Positions 30,651 through 39,955 of a DNA stretch of 64,000 nucleotides are shown piece by piece. Location of the stretch: NCBI RefSeq assembly GCF_024436035.1, contig NZ_JANFNG010000001.1:513689-577688 (forward strand), in the 5' to 3' direction. Under the pieces are notes generated by a model that saw nothing but the letters and a program-made list of their open reading frames with translations, did not search any database and was not told the DNA's origin. The position numbers were made by a program, and so were the translations under genes. Source of the stretch: Streptomyces humicola. Its GTDB lineage: Bacteria > Actinomycetota > Actinomycetes > Streptomycetales > Streptomycetaceae. Positions within the stretch are counted from its first letter, which is position 1, and the number at the start of each line of letters is the position of its first letter.

Positions 30651-32731
30651 GGCAGGGCCTGCTCGGCCCAGATGGTCTTGCCGCCGTGCTCATAGTGCAC
30701 GCCCCAGCGTCGGGTGAGCTGGGCGACGAGGAACAGGCCGCGGCCGCCTTCATCCGTGGTACGGGCGTGGCGCAGGTGCGGAGCGCTGCTGCTGCCGTCC
30801 GACACCTCGCAGGTGAGGGCACGGTCCCGGATGAGGCGCAGACGAATGGGACCTCGGGCATGCCGGATTGCGTTGGTGACGAGTTCGCTCACGACCAGCT
30901 CCGTGGTGAATCCCGCTTCGTCCAGTCCCCACAAGGCCAGTTGCGGCCCCGTCAGGGCGCGCGCCGTGCTGACCACGGCGGGGTCGGCCGGCAGGTCCCA
31001 CGTGACCACGTGTTCGTGCGGAAGCGCGCGGGTGCGGGCAACGAGGAGGGCGGCGCTCTCGCCGGCCGCCGGGCCTTGTCGCGGCAGCAGCGCCCGGGTG
31101 ACGGCGCCGCAGGCCTGTGCCGCGGAGTCGTACGGGTCGGCGAGGACGCGTTCCAGCTCGGTCAGCCCGGAGCGGGGATCCCCGCCACCGGCTCTGAGCA
31201 GGCTGTTGGTGCAGAGGGCCAGCAGGCTCCCCTCGGGCAGTTCCACCTCGGCTTTCCGGAACGGCTCCTCACCCACGCCGAGCGCCGGACCAGCAGGGCA
31301 GTCGAGGATCTCCGGCACCCCGGCGGGGCGGACGACGACGGGAGCCGGGTGGCCCGCCCGGGCCACGGTGCACTGGCGGGAGACCGGGTCGAGGACGAGG
31401 TAAAGGCAGGTCGAGCCCGCCACCTTCTCGACCTTCTCGCCCGCGGCCGGCCCGGCCTGCCCTTCCGCGTCAAGGCGGGCCACCAGGTCGCCCAGCCGCG
31501 CGAGGATTTCGTCCGGGGGCAGGTCGAGATCGGCCAGGGTGGACAGAGCGGCCCGCAGCTTGGCCATGCCTGCGGCGGCATGCAGGCCGCGCCCCGCCGT
31601 CTCACCGACCGCCATCGCCACCCGGGCCCCCGGCAGCGGAATGACGTCGAACCACGCCCCACTGGCGTCCGAGGGTGTGTAGCTGTGAGCGATATCCGCC
31701 GCGCTGTGCGCTGGCAGGTCGCGGACGTGCAGGCCGCGCTGCAGGGCGAGCGCGGCGTTGCGTTCCCGCGTGTACCGCAGGGCGTTGTCCAGGCAGAGGG
31801 CGGTACGGGCAGCCAACTCCTGTGCCAGTGCCAGGTCTTCCTCGTGGTAGGCGCCGTGCTCGCGCGAGCTTCGGTAAAAACTGACCAGCCCCAGCACCGC
31901 CCCCCGGGCGCACATCGGCACCACCATCAGGGAGTGGATGCCCTCCTCGATGATCCGCTTGGCGCGGACAGGGTCTTGCGCCAGCCATCCGGTGTTCGCG
32001 TCGAGCGCACTGACCACACGCGGCTGCAGGTCCGCCAGGCATCGCGTGTGCGGGGTCGGAGCGCCGGACGGCAGGCCGGTCGGTTCGCCTATGGGATAGG
32101 CCGTGGACGATGCCTTCCGGGTGGACCGGGAGGCGGCACGGCGCAGCAACGGGTTCGCGTACGCCGGTCCCTGGGTGGGATCGCCGCCGCACAGCACTGA
32201 ATCCGTCACGTCCACGCACACGCTGTCGGCGAGCCGGGGCACTGCCACATCGGCGAGCTCCCGGGCCGTGCTCATCACGTCCAGACGTGTACCGATACGG
32301 ATGCCTGCTTCGGCGAGCAGCGACAGACGCTCCTGGTGCCGGCAGCGGTCGGCTTCACCAGTCGCCGTCAGCGCCGCCCCGGGGGGCCCGACCTCCTGAG
32401 ACGGCCGATCCACGGGGGTGAGGACAACGGTCCAGCGTGGACCGTCGCCGGCTGCTTCCGACGGACGCAAGCGCAGGCCGCAGGCGACCGTGCCGCCGTT
32501 GCGATGCCGGACCTGGACGCTCCCCGAGGGGTCCGTCCCCACCGCCCTGGCCAGCAGGGACATCGCGGGGCAGTTCAATGCTTCCGCTCGTGGGTAGCCC
32601 AGGAGCTGCTCAGCCTCGCGGCTCCACTCGATCACCCTGCCGCGAGCGTCCACCACCACCGTGGCCACCGGCGCCGCCGGAGACACCGGGTGTTCGTTGT
32701 GCGGGTGTACGCGGCTCTGGAGACCGACCAT
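30647..32731 (-). CDS. PAS-GAF-SpoIIE-HATPase regulator with degenerate phosphatase site
   Basis: 694 residues. Order: PAS-like (about 20-110), GAF (about 140-310), SpoIIE/PP2C-like (about 345-560), HATPase_c anti-sigma-kinase-like (about 570-690). The kinase N-box (ELVVSELVTNAIRHARG) and G-box (GGRGLFLVAQL) look intact. In the PP2C part the usual Asp ligands are lost: SGAWFD for GGDWYD, VGETAGRG for GDVxGHG, CTNSLLR for TDGLxE, and GESAALLV for DDxxLLV. It therefore probably senses signals and acts through the kinase or as a scaffold in partner switching, rather than as a phosphatase. ATG at 32731 follows GGGAGG. Confidence 0.85.
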   Translation of the reverse strand: MVGLQSRVHPHNEHPVSPAAPVATVVVDARGRVIEWSREAEQLLGYPRAEALNCPAMSLLARAVGTDPSGSVQVRHRNGGTVACGLRLRPSEAAGDGPRWTVVLTPVDRPSQEVGPPGAALTATGEADRCRHQERLSLLAEAGIRIGTRLDVMSTARELADVAVPRLADSVCVDVTDSVLCGGDPTQGPAYANPLLRRAASRSTRKASSTAYPIGEPTGLPSGAPTPHTRCLADLQPRVVSALDANTGWLAQDPVRAKRIIEEGIHSLMVVPMCARGAVLGLVSFYRSSREHGAYHEEDLALAQELAARTALCLDNALRYTRERNAALALQRGLHVRDLPAHSAADIAHSYTPSDASGAWFDVIPLPGARVAMAVGETAGRGLHAAAGMAKLRAALSTLADLDLPPDEILARLGDLVARLDAEGQAGPAAGEKVEKVAGSTCLYLVLDPVSRQCTVARAGHPAPVVVRPAGVPEILDCPAGPALGVGEEPFRKAEVELPEGSLLALCTNSLLRAGGGDPRSGLTELERVLADPYDSAAQACGAVTRALLPRQGPAAGESAALLVARTRALPHEHVVTWDLPADPAVVSTARALTGPQLALWGLDEAGFTTELVVSELVTNAIRHARGPIRLRLIRDRALTCEVSDGSSSAPHLRHARTTDEGGRGLFLVAQLTRRWGVHYEHGGKTIWAEQALP

Positions 32732-32759
32732 CACTACCTCCCGGGGCAGGACAGGTCGG

Positions 32760-32784
32760 ACATTTTCCGAATAACGGAAAATGT
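32760..32784. promoter_or_regulatory. Perfect inverted repeat in the divergent promoter region
   Basis: ACATTTTCCG (32760-32769), AATAA, CGGAAAATGT (32775-32784): perfect 10-bp arms in an otherwise GC-rich genome, 29 bp upstream of the SpoIIE-type gene. Strong candidate operator; the protein that binds is unknown. Confidence 0.65.
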
Positions 32785-32848
32785 ATTTCGAATCATGACG
32801 TTATACATCACAAGCCTTCGCGTCAAGGGCATCTTGTGGCTTGGATAA

Positions 32849-32878
32849 GTTGACCGGTCAACCAAGATCCCTTAGGGT
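32849..32878 (+). promoter_or_regulatory. TetR operator overlapping the promoter of the mycothiol-enzyme operon
   Basis: GTTGACCGGTCAAC (32849-32862) is a perfect 14-bp palindrome. It contains the -35 TTGACC (32850-32855); a TAGGGT -10 (32873-32878) lies 17 bp on. The predicted start is at about 32885, one base before the TetR ATG, so the mRNA is probably leaderless. Autorepression is the obvious reading. Confidence 0.75.
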
Positions 32879-32885
32879 CGTGCCT

Positions 32886-33500
32886 ATGCAGCAGGAGGCG
32901 GGTACGCGGGAGCGCATCGTGAGGTCGGCGGCGCGGCTGTTCCTCTCTCGCAGTTACACCTCCGTCGGCATCGCCGACGTCTGTGCCGCCGCGGACGTGC
33001 GCAAGGGCAGCTTTTACCACTTCTTCCCGGCCAAGGCCGATCTCGCCAAGGCCGTCATCGACCTGCACGCCGGCGAGCTGGAGCGGCGCTTCGACCTGCA
33101 CGTGGGCGAGGGCGGGACCGAGCGCGCCCGGCTGTATGCCCTCGTCGACGCGGTCGCAGACATCCACGAGCGGTTCGAGGAACAGTTCGGCCGGATCGTC
33201 GGGTGCCCGTTCGGCAACTTCGCCGCCGAACTGGCCACGCTCGACGACGACGTGCGGGCGCATGTCGCCGCTGTGCTCCAGCGATGGGAGGAGCGCCTCG
33301 CCGAGGGGTGCCACCGGGCGGCGCAGGCCGGGGTGTTGCGGCCGGGGGTCGATCCGGCGCAGCTCGCCCGTACCCTCCTCGCCCAGGTCCAGGGCCTGAT
33401 CCTGCTCGCCAAGGTCCGCCGCGGCCCCGCGGAGTCGATCCCCGCCGATCTGCGCGGACTGATCGGTCACTACATGAACGAGGAGGCCGCACTGCCGTGA
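32886..33500 (+). CDS. TetR/AcrR-family repressor
   Basis: 204 residues. N-terminal helix-turn-helix: [20 protein letters not shown], then [20 protein letters not shown]. The C-terminal ligand domain ends with [11 protein letters not shown]. It sits directly behind a palindromic operator and overlaps the next gene by GTGA, so it probably represses its own operon of two mycothiol-linked enzymes. The inducer may be an electrophile or nitro compound. Confidence 0.9.
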   Translation: MQQEAGTRERIVRSAARLFLSRSYTSVGIADVCAAADVRKGSFYHFFPAKADLAKAVIDLHAGELERRFDLHVGEGGTERARLYALVDAVADIHERFEEQFGRIVGCPFGNFAAELATLDDDVRAHVAAVLQRWEERLAEGCHRAAQAGVLRPGVDPAQLARTLLAQVQGLILLAKVRRGPAESIPADLRGLIGHYMNEEAALP

Positions 33501-34192
33501 TCAGGGACCGCGTCGATTTCCACTTCGATCCGATGTGCCCGTTCGCCTACGAGGCCTCGGTGTGGATACGCAACGTCCGCGACGAAACCGGCCTGGAGGT
33601 GAGCTGGCGGTTCTTCAGCCTCGAAGAGGCCAACCGCGCCGACGGCAAGAAGCACCCCTGGGAACGCGACTGGTCCTACGGCTGGTCGCTCATGCGGATC
33701 GGTGCCGCACTGCGCCGCCGCGACATGGCGCTGCTCGATGAGTGGTATGCCGTGACGGGCCGGCTCCTGCACCGCGACGGAGGCAAGCCGCACGACCCCG
33801 ACGTGGCCCGGCGGCTGCTCGCCGGAATGGGCGTCGGTGCGGACGTGCTCGACGAGGCCATCGGCGACCCCTCGACCCACGAGGACGTCAGGGCCGATCA
33901 CCAACGGGTCCTGGACGCGGAAGGGTTCGGCGTCCCGACGCTGTGCTTCCCGGACGGCGAATGGCTCTTCGGCCCGGTTCTGATCGACGCTCCGGCCGGT
34001 GAGAAGGCGCTCGCCCTGTGGAACGTGGTGACCGGCATGGCCGACCTGCCGGACGTCTACGAACTCCAGCGCCCCAAGTCCGCGGCGCACCAGGAACGCA
34101 TCCTGCGCCACCTCCAGCCGTACCTGCGGGGCCGGGACTGGGTCAGTATCGACCGCGGCCAGGTCATCGAACTCGACGGGAGCCTCTCGTGA
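33497..34192 (+). CDS. Mycothiol-dependent nitroreductase-like DsbA-fold protein (Rv2466c type)
   Basis: 231 residues. Thioredoxin/DsbA fold with active-site motif [11 protein letters not shown]: a single Cys, no C-x-x-C. Also [11 protein letters not shown] and the cis-Pro loop GVPTLCFP. This matches the Rv2466c group, which uses mycothiol to reduce nitro drugs and handle electrophiles. GTG start overlaps the TetR stop; the next gene overlaps its stop in turn. Confidence 0.82.
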   Translation: MIRDRVDFHFDPMCPFAYEASVWIRNVRDETGLEVSWRFFSLEEANRADGKKHPWERDWSYGWSLMRIGAALRRRDMALLDEWYAVTGRLLHRDGGKPHDPDVARRLLAGMGVGADVLDEAIGDPSTHEDVRADHQRVLDAEGFGVPTLCFPDGEWLFGPVLIDAPAGEKALALWNVVTGMADLPDVYELQRPKSAAHQERILRHLQPYLRGRDWVSIDRGQVIELDGSLS

Positions 34193-35001
34193 TCGACAAG
34201 GACACCGTGGTCGACGCCCTCGCCCAGGAGTGGGCCGCGATCGACCATCTCGTCGCCGGTCTCGACGACGACCAGTGGGCCGCCGCGAGCCCTTGTCCCG
34301 GCTGGACGGTGCAGGACGTGGTCGCCCACATCATCGGCACCGAGCTCGGGTTGAGCGGCGGACAGCCGGATCCTGCCACCGCGGACGTCCACAGCCTGCC
34401 CCACGTCCGCAATGACATCGGCGCGTTCAATGAAGCGTGGGTGGCCTGCTTCCGCGACCGCAGCCCGGCCCAGGTGCTCGACCGGTTCCGTGCCGTCACC
34501 GGGCAGCGCACCGAGGCGCTCGCCGAGATGCCGGCCGAGGAGTTCCACGCTCCGTCCTGGACCCCTGCCGGACACGCCACTTACGCGCGGTTCATGCAGA
34601 TCAGGGTCTTCGACTGCTGGATGCATGAGCAGGACATCCGGGACGCCGTCGGACGCCCCGGCAACGAGGACGGTCCCGGCGCCGCGATCAGCATCGACGA
34701 GATCACGCAGGCGCTCGGATACGTCGTCGGCAAGCGCGGCAAGGCACCGGACGGATCGTCGCTCACCTTCGACCTCACCGGGCCGCTGCGGCGGCAGCTG
34801 CACGTCACGGTCGACGGCAGGGCGAGGGTGGTCGACGGACTTGCCCGGCCCGCGGATGTCGCGATCTCGCTGCCCCTCGGGGTGTTCACCCGGCTGTGCG
34901 GCGGCCGGGCCCGTCCGCAGGACGTGGCCGATTCGATCGCGTTCGAGGGCGACCGGGAGCTCGGCCGCCAGATCGTGAGCTCACTGGCGTTCACCATCTG
35001 A
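34189..35001 (+). CDS. Mycothiol-dependent maleylpyruvate isomerase/DinB-family protein
   Basis: 270 residues. The N-terminal DinB-like four-helix bundle contains [18 protein letters not shown] and [15 protein letters not shown]. These hold the His/Glu/Asp residues that bind a divalent metal in mycothiol S-transferases. C-terminal SCP-2-like domain ([15 protein letters not shown]). Third gene of the TetR operon with 4-nt overlap; likely conjugates mycothiol to a small substrate. Confidence 0.85.
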   Translation: MIDKDTVVDALAQEWAAIDHLVAGLDDDQWAAASPCPGWTVQDVVAHIIGTELGLSGGQPDPATADVHSLPHVRNDIGAFNEAWVACFRDRSPAQVLDRFRAVTGQRTEALAEMPAEEFHAPSWTPAGHATYARFMQIRVFDCWMHEQDIRDAVGRPGNEDGPGAAISIDEITQALGYVVGKRGKAPDGSSLTFDLTGPLRRQLHVTVDGRARVVDGLARPADVAISLPLGVFTRLCGGRARPQDVADSIAFEGDRELGRQIVSSLAFTI

Positions 35002-35003
35002 CA

Positions 35004-35024
35004 CCATGTGCGCGGCTCACATGG
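35004..35024 (+). terminator. Hairpin after the mycothiol operon
   Basis: CCATGTG (35004-35010), 7-nt loop, CACATGG (35018-35024), immediately past the stop at 35001. Short, so only a moderate candidate. Confidence 0.45.
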
Positions 35025-35187
35025 GCCCGTGCCCAGGAGGGGGCGCCGCGCACGTGTCGGGGGACGCCGTACCGCTCGTACGTTGCGCGCATCAATTGCG
35101 CGTCACCGTACGATCCACATCCCGTAGTGGGTGATGACACGTCAGGGCTAGAGTGGCGGTGAGCTGCACCAGAGTTGGGGACCGGAG

Positions 35188-36012
35188 ATGAGTGAGCCTG
35201 TGGACGTCGACGACCTGCTGCGGAAGCCGAGCATTGCTCGCATGTACGACTACTTCCTCGGCGGCAAGGACAATTACGCGATCGACCGGGACACCGCAGA
35301 GGCCGCCTTGGAGGCCTATCCCGGCGCCAAGGCCTTCGCCCGTGCCAACAGGACGTTCCTGAGCAACGCCGTGCACTACCTTGCCGGGGAGGCCGGGATC
35401 CGGCAGTTCCTCGACATCGGGGCGGGGATTCCGACGTCGCCGAACACCTTCGAGGCCGCCCAGGGAGTGGCCCCGGAATGCCGGGTCGTCTACGTCGACA
35501 ACGATCCCATCGCTCTCGCCCACGGCCGCGCGTTCATCAACAGCGATCCGCGCGGGAGGACTGCATGGATCCAGGAGGATCTGCGCAATCCGGACGCCAT
35601 TCTCGCCGATCACACGCTGTCGGGGCCGGATGCCGTGCTGGACCTGAGCCGGCCGGTGGCGCTGATGCTGATCGCCATCATGCACTTCATCACCGACGAG
35701 GAAGGCCCGTACGACCTGGTGAGGACGCTGATCGATGCGCTGCCGTCGGGAAGTTACCTGATGCTGTCCCACGTCACGCCGGACTACAACCCGGTGCAGA
35801 TCGCACGGGCCGTCGCCGCATACGAGAAGAGCGGAGTCCGTGCCCAGGTACGTACGCGCGCGCAGGTGGAACGGTTCCTGGAAGGGCTCGAACCGGTCGG
35901 CCCGGGCATCGACCTGGTCTCGCGGTGGAATGCGGCCGGGGCCAGCACCGTGCACAGCTCCCTGACCGATGAGGAGGTCTCCTGCTACGGGGTGGTCGCC
36001 CGCAAGCCGTGA
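35188..36012 (+). CDS. SAM-dependent methyltransferase, PF04672 (DUF574) family
   Basis: 274 residues with the family landmarks RKPSIARMYDYFLGGKDNYA, FLDIGAGIPTSPNTFEAA (SAM loop), VVYVDNDPIALAHGRA and MLSHVTP. This family is greatly expanded in Streptomyces and of mostly unknown targets. A related copy lies at 37656-38507; the protease gene sits between them on the minus strand. GGGGACCGGAG precedes the ATG. Confidence 0.9.
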   Translation: MSEPVDVDDLLRKPSIARMYDYFLGGKDNYAIDRDTAEAALEAYPGAKAFARANRTFLSNAVHYLAGEAGIRQFLDIGAGIPTSPNTFEAAQGVAPECRVVYVDNDPIALAHGRAFINSDPRGRTAWIQEDLRNPDAILADHTLSGPDAVLDLSRPVALMLIAIMHFITDEEGPYDLVRTLIDALPSGSYLMLSHVTPDYNPVQIARAVAAYEKSGVRAQVRTRAQVERFLEGLEPVGPGIDLVSRWNAAGASTVHSSLTDEEVSCYGVVARKP

Positions 36013-36094
36013 ACGCGACGGAACGGGCCCCGGCCGCGCGATGCGACCGGGGGCCCGGTGGTGCTTGCTGTCGGCGCTGCTGATGCGGCGTGCG

Positions 36095-37345
36095 TCAGCC
36101 GGTGAAGGCTGCCGTGCCGTTCGGTGTGCCGAGGCCGGTCGGGCCGTCATAGCCCTGTCCGGCGTTGCACAGGTAGCTGGGCGAGCAACTGCCGTTGGAG
36201 CCGGAGGTGACGTCGTTCAGCGCCGAGGGGTTGTTGTAGGGGAAGGAGGCGGGGTTGCTGCCGGACGATGGCGTCCCGGCGTCCGCGTAGACGCTGGCGA
36301 TGATCGGCGACGAGGCGCTGGTGCCGCCGTACACGTCCCAACCGGAGGCGCCGTAGGTGTCGTAGACCGCGACGCCGGTGTTCGGGTCGGCGACGGCCGC
36401 GACATCGGCGACGGTTCGGTTGGAGCAGCCGGAGTCGGTCTGCCAGCTGGGCTTGGGCTCGTACTGCGAGCACCCGGAACCGGTGCCCTCCCCGCCTGAG
36501 CTGGAGCCCCACACCGTCTCCGACCAGCCGCGCGAGCTGCTGTCCTGGGTCAACGAGGTGCCGCCGACCGCTGTGACACCCGGGGAGGCCGCCGGGTACT
36601 CCACGCCGTAGCCGGAGTCACCGGCGGATGCGGTGATCACGACGCCCGGGTGGTTGAAGTAGCTGCTGTCGGCGGAGGTGTCCGAGGGGTCCTCGGAGCC
36701 GCCGTAGCTGTTGGAGACGAAGCCGGCGCCCTGGCTGACCGCCTGGTTCACGGCCGTGCCGAGATCGCTCATATCGGCCGAGTTGGCCTCGACGAGGACG
36801 ATGTGGGCGTTGGGCGCGATCGCCGAGACCATGTCCAGGTCGAGGGAGATCTCACCGGCCCAGCCGGAGTCGGCGCTTGGGTAGTTGGTGCCGCCGTTCT
36901 GGTCGATCTTCTTGAAGCAGCCGTTGTCGGTGGTGCAGGCCGGCAGGCCGTACTGCGAACGGTACGTCGCCAGGTCCGACTCGGCGTTGGGGTCGTCCTG
37001 CGCGTCCACGATCGCGACGGTCTGGCCGGAACCGCCGTCGGAGGGCAGGTTGTACGCGCTCTGCAGGTCGGACGGCCCGTAACCGGAGGGTGTGGCGTTG
37101 GGCGACAGCGCACGCTTTTGCATGACGTTGGTGCGTTCCAGGGCGTTGCACGCCATCTCGCCGGCCCTCTTCGGCACCGAGCACAGACGCTTGAAGTCGG
37201 GCTGGTGGGCGGTGGTGGCCGCGTTTGCCGGAGTCGACAGGGTGAGGGCGCCGACGACGAGAGCTGACGCGGAGGCGCTTGCGAGCAGGGCCGTGCGGAG
37301 TCTTCGGCGCCGCACGGGGGATTCGGATCGATCGGATATAGCCAA
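36095..37345 (-). CDS. Secreted S53 (sedolisin-type) serine-carboxyl protease
   Basis: 416 residues from a TTG at 37345 with GGGAGGG 7 nt upstream. Signal peptide with basic start, hydrophobic core and ANA cleavage near residue 38. The catalytic Glu-Asp pair lies in WAGEISLDLDMVSAIAP, the oxyanion Asp in ASAGDSGYG, and the nucleophile Ser in GGTSASSP. The short N-terminal segment is not a full sedolisin propeptide, so this may be a self-compact member. Secreted, acid-tolerant proteolysis is expected. Confidence 0.88.
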   Translation of the reverse strand: MAISDRSESPVRRRRLRTALLASASASALVVGALTLSTPANAATTAHQPDFKRLCSVPKRAGEMACNALERTNVMQKRALSPNATPSGYGPSDLQSAYNLPSDGGSGQTVAIVDAQDDPNAESDLATYRSQYGLPACTTDNGCFKKIDQNGGTNYPSADSGWAGEISLDLDMVSAIAPNAHIVLVEANSADMSDLGTAVNQAVSQGAGFVSNSYGGSEDPSDTSADSSYFNHPGVVITASAGDSGYGVEYPAASPGVTAVGGTSLTQDSSSRGWSETVWGSSSGGEGTGSGCSQYEPKPSWQTDSGCSNRTVADVAAVADPNTGVAVYDTYGASGWDVYGGTSASSPIIASVYADAGTPSSGSNPASFPYNNPSALNDVTSGSNGSCSPSYLCNAGQGYDGPTGLGTPNGTAAFTG

Positions 37346-37655
37346 CGAACGGCCCTCCCTGGGGGGATGGGGACGGCGCGAGGAGGCACCCTTGTGAGGT
37401 GCCGGGCCGCTGCGCAGTCCCGGAGGTGTGGGAACTCGTACGTGGTGCTGCCCGGCGGGATCAGGGCCCCGCGCGGGGTTCCGGCGGGGAGACGCATGCG
37501 TGCAGATCATGCACATGTCAGATCTGCCAATTGCCACCCCGCCGAGTGGTGTCTATGCGGTGAGGAAACTAGCGGACGCCTGTTCGCCCGACAAGACAAA
37601 GTCGGGCAGGAAACACAGGATCCACACAGTGACGCGGGTGGCGGCCGGCGGCCGG
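37346..37655. other. 310-bp gap upstream of the protease gene
   Basis: No convincing gene. It holds the protease leader and promoter region, with an AT-rich stretch near 37505-37535. A hairpin, GCCCGAC (37586-37592) and GTCGGGC (37601-37607) with an 8-nt loop, probably terminates the upstream methyltransferase. Confidence 0.5.
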
Positions 37656-38507
37656 CTATGGCTTCACGGCGAGACCGGCCACGATCAGCTGCTCCCAGAC
37701 GGTCAGTTCGCGGTCCGCGCCGCCGGTGCTTCCGGTGCCATCCGCGCCGCTGCCGATACGGGGGACGTCCTTCACCGTGTCGGGCCGCCAGGACGCCGCC
37801 GGCACTACCCCGGGGTCCTGGATCTCCAGGCCGGCGAACAGGTCACGGATCTCCTCGTCGCTGCGCCACCTTCCCCGGCCGAACGTCGCCTGGAGCACCC
37901 GCTCCGCCTCCGTCGTCTCCTTGTTGTGCCCCGTGCGGAAGTGGCTGATGAAGACGCAGCTTTTGGACGGCACCTGGTCGCGCCAGTAGCGGACGACGGC
38001 GGCGGGGTCCTCGTCGTCGTTGAGGTGGTGCAGGATCGCGCTGAGAATCACCGCGACCGGCCGGTCGAAGTCGATCAGCGCAGTGGTGTCCGGGTGGTGG
38101 CGGATGACCTCCGGTTCGCGGACGTCCGCCTTGATGACCGTGGTCCGGTCGTTCTCCACCAGCAGCGCCCGGCCGTGCGCGAGGACGATGGGGTCGCTGT
38201 CCACGTAGACCACCCGGGAGTCGTGCGCATGGCGCTGGGCAACCTGGTGGACGTTGTCGGCCGTCGGCAGGCCGCTTCCCATGTCGATGAACTGCCGTAT
38301 CCCGGTCTGCACCGCGATGTCGCGTACCGCGCGCACCAGCGCCTGGCGGTTGGAGTAGGCGATGGCGACCGAGCCGGGCATGTCGTTGATGAACCGGTCG
38401 CCGATTGCTCGGTCCACCGCGTAGTTGTCCTTGCCGCCGAGCAGATAGTCGTAGACGCGGGCGATGCTCGGCTTGCTCACGTCCACTCCGGAAACGCCGT
38501 CGGCCAT
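37656..38507 (-). CDS. SAM-dependent methyltransferase, PF04672 (DUF574) family
   Basis: 283 residues, paralogous to the gene at 35188-36012. Shared landmarks: SKPSIARVYDYLLGGKDNYA, FIDMGSGLPTADNVHQVA, VVYVDSDPIVLAHGRA, HHLNDDEDP. The start at 38507 has AAGGGAAG upstream. A longer, Gly/Ser-rich linker (IGSGADGTGSTGGADREL) precedes the last strand. Target unknown. Confidence 0.9.
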   Translation of the reverse strand: MADGVSGVDVSKPSIARVYDYLLGGKDNYAVDRAIGDRFINDMPGSVAIAYSNRQALVRAVRDIAVQTGIRQFIDMGSGLPTADNVHQVAQRHAHDSRVVYVDSDPIVLAHGRALLVENDRTTVIKADVREPEVIRHHPDTTALIDFDRPVAVILSAILHHLNDDEDPAAVVRYWRDQVPSKSCVFISHFRTGHNKETTEAERVLQATFGRGRWRSDEEIRDLFAGLEIQDPGVVPAASWRPDTVKDVPRIGSGADGTGSTGGADRELTVWEQLIVAGLAVKP

Positions 38508-38765
38508 GACAACTTCCCTTCCTGCACACGGTTCTGCGCTCGGTGCTGTGATCAGCAATCCTAGGAGAGTCCCGGTCCGCGCGCCCCCGGCTTGCCCCGA
38601 CGGGGGAGGTCTCCGTCGATGCCGGCGAGGAATGCCTCCGTCCGCTTTATGTGCATGACATGTTCACCGTCATGAGCCTTCCGCGTTGTCTACGCGCGTG
38701 GTGTTCTGCTGCGCACCGGCCACAACCTCATGGCCGACGACCAGTCAACTCAATGGGGGCCACTC

Positions 38766-39746
38766 ATGGTTCGACCAACCCTCCGGCGCGCAGTCGTCGC
38801 CGGCACCTGCGCCGTCGCGCTCGCCTGTGCCGCGCCGGCCCACGCCGCCGGGAGCTACTCGGCGTTCGCCTTCACCCTGGGCAACAGCGAGCCGACGATC
38901 TACGACTTCATCAATTCCGCCACCACGTCACTTGACATGACCATGTACGAACTCAGCGACTCGACCGCGGTGTCCGACCTGATCAAGCGGAAACAGGCCG
39001 GGGTCAAGGTGCGGGTGATCCTCGACGGAACCAGGACCTCGGTCAACGACTCGGCGTACAACGCCCTCAAGAACGCAGGGGTTGGGGTCGTCTGGTCGTC
39101 CTCCCGGTTCGTCTACACCCACCAGAAGACCATCACCGTGGACGGCACCGAGTCGCTCATCCTCAGCGGCAACCTCACCTCCCAGTACTACCCGACCAGC
39201 CGCGACTACGGGGTCTTCGACAGCGACAGCAAGGACGTCAACGCCATCGAGCAGGTCTTCGACGCGGACTACACCGACGCGTCGATCACGCCGAGCGACG
39301 GCGACAACCTGCTCTGGTCGCCCACGGACTCCCAGTCCCGGCTGCTCTCCTTCATCAACTCCGCCACCAAGAGCCTCGACGTCGAGGAGGAGGAGTTCAG
39401 CGACAGCGCCATCGTCAAGGCGATCGCTCAGAAGGCTCAGGAGGGCGTGACCGTACGCGTGGTGGTGGAGGATCCGTCCTCCTACGCCTCGGAGATATCC
39501 GAGATAAAGAACGCCGGTGGCACGGTGGTGGGCTACTCGTCGAGCACCGGCTTCTACATCCACGCCAAGGCGATGGTCGCCGACTACGGAACGTCGACCG
39601 CCGCCGTCGAGGTCGGGTCGATGAACATCAGCAGCAACTCGCTCAGCAGCAACCGCGAACTGGGGATCACCCTCCACGACACCGGTGTGGAGTCCGTCGT
39701 GGAGAACGCGTTCACCAGCGACTACGACGGGGGCACTCCCGCCTGA
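38766..39746 (+). CDS. Secreted phospholipase D-like protein
   Basis: 326 residues with a clear signal peptide ending AHA-A near residue 29. Two HKD motifs: HQKTITVD followed by SGN, and HAKAMVAD followed by GSMN. This gives a complete PLD active site from one chain. Likely an extracellular phosphodiesterase acting on phospholipid or nucleic acid. Compact size suggests the bacterial endonuclease/PLD subgroup. Its own terminator follows. Confidence 0.88.
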   Translation: MVRPTLRRAVVAGTCAVALACAAPAHAAGSYSAFAFTLGNSEPTIYDFINSATTSLDMTMYELSDSTAVSDLIKRKQAGVKVRVILDGTRTSVNDSAYNALKNAGVGVVWSSSRFVYTHQKTITVDGTESLILSGNLTSQYYPTSRDYGVFDSDSKDVNAIEQVFDADYTDASITPSDGDNLLWSPTDSQSRLLSFINSATKSLDVEEEEFSDSAIVKAIAQKAQEGVTVRVVVEDPSSYASEISEIKNAGGTVVGYSSSTGFYIHAKAMVADYGTSTAAVEVGSMNISSNSLSSNRELGITLHDTGVESVVENAFTSDYDGGTPA

Positions 39747-39775
39747 CCCGGCCCGGCTGCGTCCAGCCGCCGCCC

Positions 39776-39802
39776 GCCGCCTCCCCCCGCAAGGGAGGCG
39801 GC
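39776..39802 (+). terminator. Terminator after the phospholipase D gene
   Basis: GCCGCCTCCC (39776-39785), 7-nt loop, GGGAGGCGGC (39793-39802): perfect 10-bp stem 30 bp past the stop. Confidence 0.75.
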
Positions 39803-39955
39803 GGCCGGCCACCGGTCACTCCGCACAGCCTTCGATGATCACTCAGGGCACTGTTGTCATCTCGTTAAGTGTCCACTTCTTGACGGCACCCCGATACGGG
39901 GATTGACTCACGCCACCTTCGGCCGCGGCCTCGCGGCGACTCCCGGGAGGTCTGC

